From positions 1 to 60,516 of the forward strand of contig JAPLVZ010000003.1 in the NCBI GenBank assembly GCA_026396805.1: a stretch of 60,516 nucleotides of DNA, written 5' to 3'. Below the pieces are notes generated by a model. That model saw only the letters and a program-made list of their open reading frames with translations. It was not told the origin of the DNA and ran no database searches. The DNA comes from Candidatus Falkowiibacteriota bacterium. GTDB lineage: Bacteria > Patescibacteriota > Patescibacteriia > Patescibacteriales > UBA12465. The number at the start of each line of letters is the position of its first letter. The first letter of the stretch is position 1. This document shows, piece after piece, positions 25,794 to 36,101 of this stretch. A program made the position numbers and the translations under genes.

Positions 25794-26435
25794 CTAATCG
25801 GGAATCACTCCCTTTAAAATAACTTTAAGTAGGCCCCAGAGGATCGTTCCTAATAATTTGGCTGCCGCTACCGGGTCGGAGATAGCTGTACCTATAATAA
25901 TAAAGAAGCAAGCTATCGCTATAAAAACAAGCAAACATCCGAAACAGCACCCGCGCACCAACCATATTTCATTTGACTCTTTAACTGGAAGTTTAGCCCC
26001 CGCGGCCGCTTCTGCCGCGGGTATCATCCCCTTCCATTCGTCTCCCATTTTACAAAAAAATTTTTCGCCGAAAATAGGATTCAGAAAGAAAGCATGAATA
26101 ACTACCCAAATAAACGTCGCCCCCCAACTAGGAATAATATTAAACCAGGCTTGCCTTAACCATGTCGAGGTGCTCTTTTTTATCGGCGCGACCGCGGCGG
26201 CGGCAACTTTATCGGCCGTTCCTTCGGTTCCGCTTTTGGCCGCCTCTTTTTTCTTTTCTTCCTTAACCACTTCGCGTAAGGAATTAGGTGCGCCTTCATT
26301 CTCTTGATAAGCGCCAGACCCAACCGACTTTGAACCGTCAGAACCGGCTCTTTGCGCCTGTCTTAAATCACCGGCCCGTCCAGCCGTTTGATCCGCTTGT
26401 TTATTCTGCGCCAATAACTGTTCATCGAGACTCAT
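25794..26435 (-). CDS. Membrane protein with disordered N-terminus, partner of the TrbL-like protein
   Basis: This 213-residue protein has a Gln/Gly/Ala-rich hydrophilic N-terminal half (1-95), a first hydrophobic helix (about 108-125, ATFIWVVIHAFFLNPIF), a Cys pair region (VRGCCFGCLL) leading into a second helix (about 160-180), and a hydrophobic C-terminus. No family is recognised. It is the first gene of the minus-strand run and is 8 bases from the TrbL-like gene, so it is probably part of the same membrane complex. Confidence 0.7.
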   Translation of the reverse strand: MSLDEQLLAQNKQADQTAGRAGDLRQAQRAGSDGSKSVGSGAYQENEGAPNSLREVVKEEKKKEAAKSGTEGTADKVAAAAVAPIKKSTSTWLRQAWFNIIPSWGATFIWVVIHAFFLNPIFGEKFFCKMGDEWKGMIPAAEAAAGAKLPVKESNEIWLVRGCCFGCLLVFIAIACFFIIIGTAISDPVAAAKLLGTILWGLLKVILKGVIPD

Positions 26436-26596
26436 AAGCCTACCTTATATGCTTTATCTTTACTTTAATTATATACTATTTTCAGCGTTTTTAACAGTTT
26501 ATTTATGAGCTTGTTTACCAACCCTTTTTTAAGGTTATCGGCTTCTTTTTTTAAAGTTATCTATCTCTTTTATTTTACTATAAAACGGCCATAAAG
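26436..26596. other. Intergenic region before the TrbL run
   Basis: AT-rich sequence with a minus-strand TATAAT-like box about 35 bases upstream of the ATG at 26435, but without a convincing -35. I see no gene or structured RNA here. Confidence 0.5.
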
Positions 26597-26634
26597 GCAA
26601 AATAAAAAAGGCTTGTTTTTTGTAAACAAGCCTT
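26597..26634 (-). terminator. Intrinsic terminator of the lipoprotein gene
   Basis: An 11 bp perfect stem AAGGCTTGTTT/AAACAAGCCTT (26608-26634) with a 5-base loop is followed on the minus strand by a T-rich tract. It lies about 20 bases after the lipoprotein stop. Confidence 0.9.
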
Positions 26635-26655
26635 GAATGTTCTTTTGGGTCAGAA

Positions 26656-27114
26656 CTACCAGTTAATACCTTGAACCCCAGTAATTACAAAACTGTAATT
26701 ATTATTTTTTTCTACCTTTGTTCGAATAATACTCTCCGGCATGGTCGTATATGAAAGATAAGGGCTATGAATCTGCGTATTATGAACCTTAAAGGCGGTT
26801 CCAATCGACGCCTTTTGTCCTAAAAAAAGTTTTGCCGAGTCACCCCTAAATACTCTGGTAGCGCCCGGTTTGACAGAAAAATGATATATACGGCCCTCGG
26901 TAATAATGTCGTCTATATCAACGCTGACAACATTTATATCAACCACATAATAAGCGGGTAGTGTCACTCCAATAGTACTGGAGAGAGTGAATGACACGGG
27001 AGGTATATTATTAGGGTTATCTGGATCGTCGGACCCGGTCGGCCCTTTTTCGCAACCAACTATGCTTAGCATGGCGATGGTAGCGATTGCTAAGAAAAAA
27101 AACTTTGTTTTCAT
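26656..27114 (-). CDS. Predicted lipoprotein of unknown function
   Basis: This 152-residue protein has a signal peptide (KTKFFFLAIATIAMLSIVG) and the lipobox SIVGC, with lipid-modified Cys at about residue 20, then an acidic/Asn/Pro linker (GSDDPDNPNNIPP) and a domain of about 110 residues with alternating hydrophobic residues suggesting beta structure. It is a single-gene unit with a near-perfect promoter and a strong terminator, unlike most genes here. I know no family for it. It is probably an abundant surface protein. Confidence 0.8.
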   Translation of the reverse strand: MKTKFFFLAIATIAMLSIVGCEKGPTGSDDPDNPNNIPPVSFTLSSTIGVTLPAYYVVDINVVSVDIDDIITEGRIYHFSVKPGATRVFRGDSAKLFLGQKASIGTAFKVHNTQIHSPYLSYTTMPESIIRTKVEKNNNYSFVITGVQGINW

Positions 27115-27171
27115 GATATCTTCGTTATTTTAATGAACGTTTATATTGAAATTAAGTACTAGAACACTAAT

Positions 27172-27200
27172 ATGATACAATATTGCTTAATATCTGTCAA
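27172..27200 (-). promoter_or_regulatory. Near-consensus promoter TTGACA-17-TATCAT
   Basis: On the minus strand a perfect -35 TTGACA (27200-27195) and -10 TATCAT (27177-27172) are 17 bases apart. The predicted start near 27165 gives a leader of about 50 bases for the lipoprotein. It is among the best promoters in the window. Confidence 0.75.
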
Positions 27201-27225
27201 TAATTTATCCACACTTTAAATACCC

Positions 27226-30200
27226 TTAGTTGGGGAGATTATAAAATCCCCAATTATCATAAACAGTAACCTCCAAATCCTTAAGATTGGCAGAACTATA
27301 ATAATGATAGAAAGAATGAGGGTTAGTCGGGTGCTGATCCTGACCGGTTATCACCTGCTTATTGTCGTCGCCCCAATTAATGGATATTCTCTTAAGCGGC
27401 TGCTGTTCGGCGTCAACCCGGCTATTGAATTCCAAGCGATAGACTCCGGTTTTACTAAGATTGAACCTCCAACTACGCGTACCGATGTTGGGTGTAGAAA
27501 CGAGGGGAACGGCCGTATCGCCGAAATAAAGGTTTATTGGGCTTATGGTCGGATAGACCGGACAGAAAGAGCTCATTCCTTCTCCGGAACGATTGACACA
27601 ATTAGTCTGAGGGAAAATGTCAGCCCCGGAAATTGTAGTATTGGCGCCGGAAACAGTATAGTCTTGATAATAGTCGGTCTCGCTAGACGTATAGAAACCA
27701 TTAACGAAAGAATAGCTGTTATAAGACTTTAGAAATAATGTCCTTAAAATATTTTCATAATGCGGTTTTTCAAGATTGTCTAGGCCGTTCAATAAGGCCA
27801 TGTTTTGATTTCCATTCCAAAGCGGAACGCAAATTCCTAAACCTCGACAAGTCTGCTGGGCGATGATGTCAGTTGAGCTTCCGTTATAGGCCAAGCAATA
27901 GATATTGGGATTAAGACTGCAAGAACCGATCCGACTGCAACCGAGACTGTTGACGCCATTAGCGCAACCGTAAGGCCGGCCGGCAAAAACGGTCTCTCCG
28001 TTCTGCGTAGAATATTGGTTGCGCAGTAAAACGCGGTCACTGCTAAGCAGGTCAAAATTATCCGGCCAAGTCGCCGCGCCGAAAGGCACGCTGGCGCTAT
28101 TGCGCCCGTAACGGTTTAAATCGTAGTTAACGCCAGGACCGGAATAAGGACCGTAAGGTTTTTCGGTTCCACTATTATATACAAAGAAGCGCGGGGTTGC
28201 GGTCGCGTAAAGCGTATTCTGGCTTACTCTATTCGTCCAGGCTTTATTTTCTCCGGAACTGTCCACGACTTCAATGAATTTATTGCAAGTTAAGCGGTAA
28301 ACTTTTTCTGTGTCGCTGTCGGAAACATATTTCAAGTCGTCTTCAGTTACCGGCGGCGCGTTATAATCATAAACGCGATAAGGAGGGACGGCATTTAAAT
28401 ACTCGTCCTGCACTATGCTGCCAAAGGCTATATTATCTATTTTAACGTTATCTCTAAAAACAGTACAAGGATCAGTGGACGAGCATGAGCTGGTAGCTCG
28501 ACCATCATAAAGCGCCCAACCGTCCAGATAAGTCCCTTCGCACTGGTTAAAACCTAAATCAGAATATTTCCGTTCTACTGTTGTCCCCGGTAATAATCTC
28601 TCGGGCTTAGGGAAACAACCGCCCCTGAAATTAGTTCCGTGTTCTTCGCCAAGAACATAATAATTTTGACAACTTCCGCCAGGGCAATTTGCGCAAGGAA
28701 CGGGATCTCCATTTTGAGCAAACCCACCTGTAGCCCTTGGAGTACAGTTGGTGTTCCAAGCTTTACCTGAACTATTGTCATGGTTTAACATCGCCCCCAC
28801 GCGTTTTTCCACGACATCAAAATTACCATTCACTTCCGTACAGTAGTTTAACGGATAGGTTCCCTGATAGCCGAGAGCGGACTGGGCGGTTTTCGCGGTA
28901 GAAATCTTATCAACCGGATACCATAGCAAACAGACGCCGGGATTAAAGGAATCACGCTCTAAACAATAGCCTTCCAGCCCGTCACTGATCGTATTACTGT
29001 TTTTATTCACGCAGGTCAGGCTATCTTCAGTCGGATAAAGACGACAATCGCGAGTCGCGTATTGGCCGCTGGCAATTTCCAAGACCGGTTCAATATTGAT
29101 ATTGTCGAAGTAAACGAAACCGGGCTCATTGGGCCTGGTCGTATCAGAAGAGAGGTAAATCTTGATTTCAGATTGGTCTTTATTAATATTAAACCTCATA
29201 ACCTTGGTCTCCCAACCGTTATTGGCCGTTGAAGTGGCTATTAATGGTCTACCGGTAAGTCCGTCACTCATAACCGCGTTAGGGGTAGGGGCTTTTTTAT
29301 CGACAATAATCACTTTCGCGCCTAAGCCGGAATTCTTCGTATTGACCATATAACTTAAATAATAAGGAGTGGTCGTCCCGGATGTTTTCGGCGCTTCCAG
29401 AGTAATATAACTATTCTCGCCCAAAGGCGAAATCTGAAAAGTGGCCGGAACCTTCAGATAAGTCTGGCCGTGCGCCGGGTAATCGGTCGGCGCACCCGCC
29501 GGCTCGCGAACCAGACTGTCTTTAACAATATTCTTATTAAAGACGCATCCCGAGGAACCGCCCGAGAAATCGATATCACGGCGACAACTTAAAGCCGGAA
29601 TACTCTCTTCAAAGTCGAAATGAGCCGAAGAATTAAGGCCGACTTCGCGCATGCTGCCGAAATAATACTTATTGATTAAGGAATAGCCGGTCGCGTTCAT
29701 ATCTTTGGCGGCAAAATTACGCGTTCCGGCGCCGCTGGAAGTAAAGTTTACGCATTCGCCTTTATCATTTAAACGATCACATTCACCGACGGCATAGCAG
29801 GTTCGCTGGGTCGTAAGCGGATCTTTAATATAAGTAATACAATCCAGCCACTTAGAACAGACCCGGTCCGGACGAACTTTCACTAATTGGTTGGCCGTGC
29901 AAGAAGATCCTGGGGTGCTCAAGGAGCATAAGGTCGTGGTCGCGCCGTCAACTGTCTTATAAGCGTCCCAGCCATTTTCCAAAGTAGTTAAGCCGGCCGC
30001 GCCGGAGATATCGCGCTCATTGAATAAAATACAACCATTATCAAATTTTACCAGGCCGTTGCAGCTCTTCTTATCAACATTGGATTTCAACTGATAATCA
30101 ATGACCAATTCTTTTATTTCAGTCTTATTGGTCGCGCCGCCGCTCGACGGCGAAGAAGTAGAGTTGTTAAACGAGTTAAAAATTATCGGCGAACTGGAAC

Positions 30201-33200
30201 CGTTAGTGATGATGCGCTTAGTGGTCGTACCCCAATTATTATTAGACAATAAAGGCCGGACGTCGTACGAAAAGTTTAAACTGACATTACTGCTGTCTTT
30301 CGTCGCGAAACTATATAATTTATTCGGCTGTAATTTAATTATCTGTCCGGCGGGCGATCCCGACGCTGGCGACCCTGACTCCGGGTTATTGGAATTTTCA
30401 CCATAAACAAGATTAGCCGAGAATCGACTGACCGGATCAATATATTCCGTGCAACCGGATTCATTGGCGTCGCAAAGGCCGGCCGCCGTATCCGGCACCC
30501 AGACTTGATTACCCGCCCCGCCCAAACCGATAGTCTTAAGGGAAGAAACCGAACAAGGATAATCATTATTATCAATCAGACATTTATGGGTTCCACAATC
30601 AGCGTCGCCGATACAAATGGCGCTACCCTTTTCCGTCCCCGAAATCGTTTTATCGTCGTTAATGTCGCAGCGCTTGACGGCAATCTTATACCAAGCCTTG
30701 CCGGAAATCGTCGGGTCGGTGCTGGCGCGATAGGAACAAACGTTCGCTCCCGGATTCTTGAAATAACTAAGACTGTTGTCGGTGCTGCTGCGCCATTCTT
30801 CGCAGCCGACGCTACTTTTCTGACACAAAGTCTGCGCGTAAGTGTCCGGATTATTCTGCTTATAAACATCGGTCCAAGAAGTGATTATGGTTCCGCCCTG
30901 CCCTTGTCCGAAACGGCTGCAGCCTTTGCCGGCCGCGTTGCATAATTTCGTCGGGTCGTAAACCGCGTAAAGAGCGCTATCGCCGGACACTTTAACGCAA
31001 TCAACTTCCGTCGGGTCGCAGACGCCGTTATTATTCGCGTCGTTCCAGATGCCGGCGCCGTAAGGAGAATAATTTTTCGTATCGATCATCTGCTCGCAAC
31101 CGACGGCGGAATCGGAACAGAGTTTGGAAAATTGGCGCAAATTATGTTTTAGATTACCGCGATCAATATATTGCGCGCAACCGAGATTATAATCGACGCC
31201 CTGGTAATTATTTAAAATATCATAATAGCAAATATTCGGAACAAGACTGGAATTCTTCAGGAGATAATAACGGTCGGTGATTTCCGACAGGACAAAATCG
31301 TCAAATAAGAAATTGGCGTTAGCGCTGATAATCAAGCGTTCGTTCAAACTGACGATATGGTCAAGATTATCCAAATTAACTTGATACAGTTTCCATTCGT
31401 CGCCGCCTTTAACGAGCAGGGTGCTGGAAGCGTTGAAATAAGAACGGGCGCCGGTCTCTTTATTCAAGAAATATATTTTCAGACTGGCGTCGGCGGAAGC
31501 GCGCGCCAAGAATTTTACGGTGTAGGCGCTATTTTGATTAACGGAACGGCCGACAGCCAGTTGAGCGGCGACATTATCGCTCGCTAAAATCCTGTCTATC
31601 AAACGAGTCTTAGCTATCGGCACACCGGCGTCGGACCCAATCGGCTGACAATTGCTCGCGGTATCTAAATATTGCAAAGAGTGTCCGTTCTTGCTATTGG
31701 CGATACTGGAAATGCTAAGACCGCCGACGCAATTGGAAGTCCAAACGGAGGCCGCAACGCCTTCAAAATCATAGGCTGAAATCAGACGGACATTATTGCC
31801 GCTGTTGCCGTTATATTCGCGACAGCCGTTCTCGCTCGCCGAACAGGTTTGACCTTCGCCGGGAATCGCCTGATAAACACAGGCGTTATTATTCGTATCC
31901 CAAACGCCGCCGCTAAGGCAGACATTACAGGTACTGTCGGCGACGTTCCAGTGTTTGTCGGCGCCGGTACATTGGACCGCGGTCAGATTTTTGACGATAT
32001 TTTTGTCGCTCAAACGGTAAGCATGGCAATCATTTGAACAGGTTATCGTCCGACTATTTAAATGATAAGAAACTTGGCCGGCGGCGTTATAAAATTCGCG
32101 GCAATCGGCGTTATAGGCCGCGTCGCTGATGGGTAAATTATAAATCGCGGCGTTACAAAATGCGCTGTCGTCGGCGGTCACCTCCGGCAAACCGTTCGCG
32201 CTCTTAAGAGAATAGGATTTTAATTGATAGCCGCCGTCAGTTCCTTCCCAAGAATAAAAGGGAGCGCAAATAGCGGCCGCGGGCTTAACGCATTGCTTCA
32301 GAGCCGTATAATATTCTTTCTGTTCTCCGCCGGCTAAGAGCGTATCTAAATTGGTAAATTCAGTGCAACCGGAAGCGGCCGCGCTGCAGACGGTTGATTT
32401 TGACGGAATAAGATTTTCCGCCGTGGCCGAATTAAAACGACTGGCTTTGGCGATATAGACGTCATAGCCCAAACATTTATCGGAACAATAATCACTGCTG
32501 ACGACTTTGGCCGGAACCGCGAAGTTACCCTCGGCCGCTGAATATAATTCACAGCCGGCTTCGGCTTGATTGCATTTGCGGGCGAAGCCGGAACAAGCGA
32601 CGGGCGCGCCGGTCTTCAAACTATAATCTTTGGTGGCGCTCACGGCGTCGACGTAACAAGATTTTTCCAAATAAGCCGGCAATAATTTTTCATAAATCTT
32701 GAATTGTCCATAAGCGCTATAACCGGTATCCCAACCGCTGATTTCAAATTTCAAATTCTTGAGATAAAAACCGGCCGGACCGCTCTGACTATAACCACTG
32801 ATGAAAAAATCAACGTCATTATAAGCGCTGTCGGCAATCCGCGTCACGCTGATATGCTGCCAAGCGTTTTTAGCGGTAACCGTTTTGGCAAAACCTTCGC
32901 CAATCGCGCCCAAACTTAGACTGACGCTATCGCCCAGGCTTAAATAAATATCAGCGCTCAAAGTATAAGACTGTCCGGAAATAGTTTGAAAATTCGCCGG
33001 CAGAAGCGAAGCGGCCGAGTTTGAATAAATTCCGCCGCTGGTCACGGTCGTGGTCACATACAAAGCTTTGCCGCTCGAATCGCCCGGATTGAGAGCGGAG
33101 TTGACTATGGTCGCCTGGGCATTATTAAGCGGCCAGTCGTTAAGAGCCAAGGCCGAAGACGTGGCGCCGATGATATCATTTCCAAAATTAGAATTCATCA

Positions 33201-35376
33201 CTAAATTATTGCCCCAGGTCGGTTTCAAACGCATTAGTTCCGTGCAACCGCTATCCTTATTGTCGCAAACTTTAACATTCTTATTCAGATAAACGCTCTG
33301 ACCGCTGTCCCAGAACACGGAATTAGTGGAACTGGCGTAAACGCCATTAAAGGAATATCGCCGGCAACCGGAGTTTTCCGAAGTACAATTATCATAACTC
33401 AAAGTATTTTCCAAATAAGCGACCGAACTGCCACTCTCTGTATTTGAAAAAGCTTGGCAAGTATTGTTTATCGCGCTGCAGGAATCAGAACCAAAGACCC
33501 AAATCCGTCTTTCTTCACTGCAATAACCATAAGCGTCGCAACTGCCGTCGCTTTTTTCCTTGATACAGGTCTGATTATCGGCGCAATATGAATCAGCGCG
33601 GGAAATACTTAATTCGCTCGGAGTATCAGGAGCGCCGGCAACGCCTTTAGCGCCGGGCGTGACCTGCTTACTTAGAATCTGGGCGCCCACGCCCTCTTTC
33701 TTACAATAATTTAAAGGCGCTTTCAAGACCCAATTCGGATCGATAAGACCTTGGCACCAACCCTGATCGCTGGTATTAAAAGTATTGCTGAACTTATTAT
33801 ATTGATCATTGGAATCAAAACAGGAAATATAATCCATCAAAGTCAGCTTCTTGGGAGTGGGGTAGGCGTAAGCTTTAGTAACGGCTTCTTCCCAGCCGAC
33901 CGGCAGGATTCGGTATTGGCGCAGAATAGAAATATTGCGCAAGCTATAGGCGTCGGCGCGATTATCAGTCGTCAGTTGCCAATCGCCATGGAGATAACCT
34001 TCCTTAATCGCTTCGGCTACCGTCTTCTTTTCGGCTATTCCCTGCATGAATTGAGTATCAATGACACAATCGGTCGGACCCGGATTCTTGGCATCCAGAC
34101 AAATTGATAATTCGGACAAGATATCATAATCAGCTCGAACTCCGAATTTCGGCTGTAATAAAGTATTAGTGATCTCTTTTAAGGCCGTCGCGCCGGCTTC
34201 CGCTCCGGGATCGCCGTCGCCGTTTGAAATATTGCCGGGAGAAGTTGTTTTACCGAGATTCTGGAGTAAATTATTGAAAGCGGAAATATATAATTGGTTT
34301 AAAAAGACATTGGCGGCGTCGACTAAAATATCGCCGGTCGTTTTCCCTAAAGCCTGTTGGCGCGCGGCGCTCGCGTCATCGGCCGCTTTCTGCGCCGATC
34401 CCGGAACGCCTTTTAGCAAACCGGCAATATCGCGGACATCCGTCCAACCGGCGTTGGTTATAAATTCGCTTTTCTTGGTATCGACATCAACAATCTTCTT
34501 GCTGGACAGATCGGATTGCGCCGTGATAAAAATCCCGACGTCGTTAGCGCGCGGATCAAAAATATTCACGAATTCATCAAGATAATTCTTATCCTGAAGC
34601 GAAGCGATTTTTTTATTAATATCGTCGCCCCAATCCTTAATCATCTGCGAAGCCGTGCAATTCGGCGCTTGCGGCCGAGATTGATCAACGAGACCGAGAC
34701 CGATTTTAACCTTAGCTTCCAAAGAGGACGGACTGCAGACATTAAACGAAGGCGTTACCTGATCGGCGGTCGTTCCCCCATTTTTAGCGGCGCAGGCCGT
34801 CGCCGCTTTGTCGCAAGCGTTATTACAAAGCGTCAAACTGGATGTTCCACCGGCCAATCCAGAAGACTGTATTCCAGAGGCGGTCTTCGAACAATCTTCA
34901 CGGCACTTCTTCATCTGGTCGGAACAAGCTGTACTTTCAGTATTGTTTAAATTATTAACAAAACTCTCAATAAATTGTCCGGCTGCTTCATCGCCAATTT
35001 GCTCAAGATAAGCGCCCAGGCTCTTGGTGATAAAGAGCGGTTTCTGGCCTTTGCCGCCGGAACCGATATAATTGGCGGCGTCGTAAGCGATTTTATTTAA
35101 AGCCGAACTTAAAACTCTTTGAAATGCCAAGGAACCGGCTTTTTGCAATGCTTTTGTTAATGTCTTCCAAAGAGTATCTTTGACCGCGGTGATTGTCTGT
35201 GGGACAGATCCGGTTTCTATAACCGGAAGCGGTATCTGTGCCAAAGCATTTTTTAAAGGAAAAACCACTAAAACGAAAAAGACCAATAAGGAAACGACTA
35301 ATTTCTTAGCGGTTTTGAAGGCGGTCTCCTTGGTTCTAAACTCGGTTTCCTTTTGTTTGTTTAGGCAAGACTTCAT
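27226..35376 (-). CDS. Giant Cys-rich exported protein (2716 residues)
   Basis: It has a basic N-terminus, one hydrophobic segment (about 26-44) and an ALA-type cleavage site at about 47, and then more than 2600 residues predicted outside the cell. Dozens of short Cys units recur (for example CSAAASGCTEF, CDNKDSGCTEL, CQKSSVGCEEW), of the form C-x5-GC followed by an acidic or aromatic residue. Between them lie beta-rich stretches that resemble carbohydrate-binding modules (NLVMNSNFGND near 700). The C-terminus resembles a PKD-like domain with INWGDD. No transpeptidase or catalytic motif is evident. It follows the calcium-repeat gene by 45 bases in the same run. A disulfide-bonded surface fibre or adhesin is the likeliest role (inference). 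Confidence 0.85.
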   Translation of the reverse strand: MKSCLNKQKETEFRTKETAFKTAKKLVVSLLVFFVLVVFPLKNALAQIPLPVIETGSVPQTITAVKDTLWKTLTKALQKAGSLAFQRVLSSALNKIAYDAANYIGSGGKGQKPLFITKSLGAYLEQIGDEAAGQFIESFVNNLNNTESTACSDQMKKCREDCSKTASGIQSSGLAGGTSSLTLCNNACDKAATACAAKNGGTTADQVTPSFNVCSPSSLEAKVKIGLGLVDQSRPQAPNCTASQMIKDWGDDINKKIASLQDKNYLDEFVNIFDPRANDVGIFITAQSDLSSKKIVDVDTKKSEFITNAGWTDVRDIAGLLKGVPGSAQKAADDASAARQQALGKTTGDILVDAANVFLNQLYISAFNNLLQNLGKTTSPGNISNGDGDPGAEAGATALKEITNTLLQPKFGVRADYDILSELSICLDAKNPGPTDCVIDTQFMQGIAEKKTVAEAIKEGYLHGDWQLTTDNRADAYSLRNISILRQYRILPVGWEEAVTKAYAYPTPKKLTLMDYISCFDSNDQYNKFSNTFNTSDQGWCQGLIDPNWVLKAPLNYCKKEGVGAQILSKQVTPGAKGVAGAPDTPSELSISRADSYCADNQTCIKEKSDGSCDAYGYCSEERRIWVFGSDSCSAINNTCQAFSNTESGSSVAYLENTLSYDNCTSENSGCRRYSFNGVYASSTNSVFWDSGQSVYLNKNVKVCDNKDSGCTELMRLKPTWGNNLVMNSNFGNDIIGATSSALALNDWPLNNAQATIVNSALNPGDSSGKALYVTTTVTSGGIYSNSAASLLPANFQTISGQSYTLSADIYLSLGDSVSLSLGAIGEGFAKTVTAKNAWQHISVTRIADSAYNDVDFFISGYSQSGPAGFYLKNLKFEISGWDTGYSAYGQFKIYEKLLPAYLEKSCYVDAVSATKDYSLKTGAPVACSGFARKCNQAEAGCELYSAAEGNFAVPAKVVSSDYCSDKCLGYDVYIAKASRFNSATAENLIPSKSTVCSAAASGCTEFTNLDTLLAGGEQKEYYTALKQCVKPAAAICAPFYSWEGTDGGYQLKSYSLKSANGLPEVTADDSAFCNAAIYNLPISDAAYNADCREFYNAAGQVSYHLNSRTITCSNDCHAYRLSDKNIVKNLTAVQCTGADKHWNVADSTCNVCLSGGVWDTNNNACVYQAIPGEGQTCSASENGCREYNGNSGNNVRLISAYDFEGVAASVWTSNCVGGLSISSIANSKNGHSLQYLDTASNCQPIGSDAGVPIAKTRLIDRILASDNVAAQLAVGRSVNQNSAYTVKFLARASADASLKIYFLNKETGARSYFNASSTLLVKGGDEWKLYQVNLDNLDHIVSLNERLIISANANFLFDDFVLSEITDRYYLLKNSSLVPNICYYDILNNYQGVDYNLGCAQYIDRGNLKHNLRQFSKLCSDSAVGCEQMIDTKNYSPYGAGIWNDANNNGVCDPTEVDCVKVSGDSALYAVYDPTKLCNAAGKGCSRFGQGQGGTIITSWTDVYKQNNPDTYAQTLCQKSSVGCEEWRSSTDNSLSYFKNPGANVCSYRASTDPTISGKAWYKIAVKRCDINDDKTISGTEKGSAICIGDADCGTHKCLIDNNDYPCSVSSLKTIGLGGAGNQVWVPDTAAGLCDANESGCTEYIDPVSRFSANLVYGENSNNPESGSPASGSPAGQIIKLQPNKLYSFATKDSSNVSLNFSYDVRPLLSNNNWGTTTKRIITNGSSSPIIFNSFNNSTSSPSSGGATNKTEIKELVIDYQLKSNVDKKSCNGLVKFDNGCILFNERDISGAAGLTTLENGWDAYKTVDGATTTLCSLSTPGSSCTANQLVKVRPDRVCSKWLDCITYIKDPLTTQRTCYAVGECDRLNDKGECVNFTSSGAGTRNFAAKDMNATGYSLINKYYFGSMREVGLNSSAHFDFEESIPALSCRRDIDFSGGSSGCVFNKNIVKDSLVREPAGAPTDYPAHGQTYLKVPATFQISPLGENSYITLEAPKTSGTTTPYYLSYMVNTKNSGLGAKVIIVDKKAPTPNAVMSDGLTGRPLIATSTANNGWETKVMRFNINKDQSEIKIYLSSDTTRPNEPGFVYFDNINIEPVLEIASGQYATRDCRLYPTEDSLTCVNKNSNTISDGLEGYCLERDSFNPGVCLLWYPVDKISTAKTAQSALGYQGTYPLNYCTEVNGNFDVVEKRVGAMLNHDNSSGKAWNTNCTPRATGGFAQNGDPVPCANCPGGSCQNYYVLGEEHGTNFRGGCFPKPERLLPGTTVERKYSDLGFNQCEGTYLDGWALYDGRATSSCSSTDPCTVFRDNVKIDNIAFGSIVQDEYLNAVPPYRVYDYNAPPVTEDDLKYVSDSDTEKVYRLTCNKFIEVVDSSGENKAWTNRVSQNTLYATATPRFFVYNSGTEKPYGPYSGPGVNYDLNRYGRNSASVPFGAATWPDNFDLLSSDRVLLRNQYSTQNGETVFAGRPYGCANGVNSLGCSRIGSCSLNPNIYCLAYNGSSTDIIAQQTCRGLGICVPLWNGNQNMALLNGLDNLEKPHYENILRTLFLKSYNSYSFVNGFYTSSETDYYQDYTVSGANTTISGADIFPQTNCVNRSGEGMSSFCPVYPTISPINLYFGDTAVPLVSTPNIGTRSWRFNLSKTGVYRLEFNSRVDAEQQPLKRISINWGDDNKQVITGQDQHPTNPHSFYHYYSSANLKDLEVTVYDNWGFYNLPN

Positions 35377-35421
35377 TTTATTGAAATAATATTTATTTTT
35401 ACCTTTTACGATTCGTTTGGC

Positions 35422-36060
35422 TTATTGACTCGGCGTCTGGCTCTGTAAGATTTCCTGATAACTTCTCATTAAATCGGCGTCGCTGATTTGACTAAGTTCC
35501 TCGACCGTCTTGCCGCTCTCAATCAAAAGTTGGCGTAAAGCCGCGGCATCGCTCTGGCCGTTTAAAGCGCTCTGAAGAGCAGCTTCATTCGCGCTGGTTG
35601 AATTAAGACCGATTGAAGAACCGGCGTCGGCCGGAGTGCCGGAAGCGTTAATCGTCGCGGCGGTGCTCGTATCTATCGCCGCGCTGCAATCCTTCCCTTG
35701 CGGGCAGTTCGGATCAGTCCCATTATCAACTTCTTGTTTATCCGACAAGCCGTCGCTATCCGTATCCTCTAAATATGGCGAGGTTTTATAAACATAAATC
35801 TCATCATAATCCGACAAGCCGTCCTTATCAGTGTCGGTATTTTTCAAAAGATTAATATAATCGGCGTTGGATAAATCCGTTACCGTCGCCGTTTGATAAT
35901 TAAAAGGACGATTGATGCGCGCGCTCACCTGCCAAACCCCAAAAACGATAATAAAAACCGCGCTGGCGGCCAAAATAATAACCGTGTTTTTTTGCGATTT
36001 AAACAGACCTTTAAAATTTGAATCGGTCTTATTTTCTTCCCAATTTTTTGACAGCGGCAT
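35422..36060 (-). CDS. Membrane-anchored calcium-binding (thrombospondin type 3-like) repeat protein
   Basis: One transmembrane helix (about 26-45) is followed outside the membrane by two DxDxDGLSD units (TDKDGLSDYDE and TDSDGLSDKQE) typical of thrombospondin type 3 / EF-hand-like calcium repeats, a short Cys-containing segment (DPNCPQGKDCSA) and a Ser/Ala-rich tail. I chose MPLSKNWEEN (ATG at 36060). An ATG at 36069 would add three residues. It is the first gene of the run that leads to the giant Cys-rich protein and may anchor or space it. Confidence 0.75.
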   Translation of the reverse strand: MPLSKNWEENKTDSNFKGLFKSQKNTVIILAASAVFIIVFGVWQVSARINRPFNYQTATVTDLSNADYINLLKNTDTDKDGLSDYDEIYVYKTSPYLEDTDSDGLSDKQEVDNGTDPNCPQGKDCSAAIDTSTAATINASGTPADAGSSIGLNSTSANEAALQSALNGQSDAAALRQLLIESGKTVEELSQISDADLMRSYQEILQSQTPSQ

Positions 36061-36101
36061 AATAATCAAACTAAACCAAAAAACGATTTTTTCTTATTTT
36101 T

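Noticed and set aside
30505-30945. Plus-strand 146-residue frame inside the giant protein gene
   Set aside because: It is antisense to a clearly coding Cys-rich sequence and has no family features; other long antisense frames there are shadows as well.
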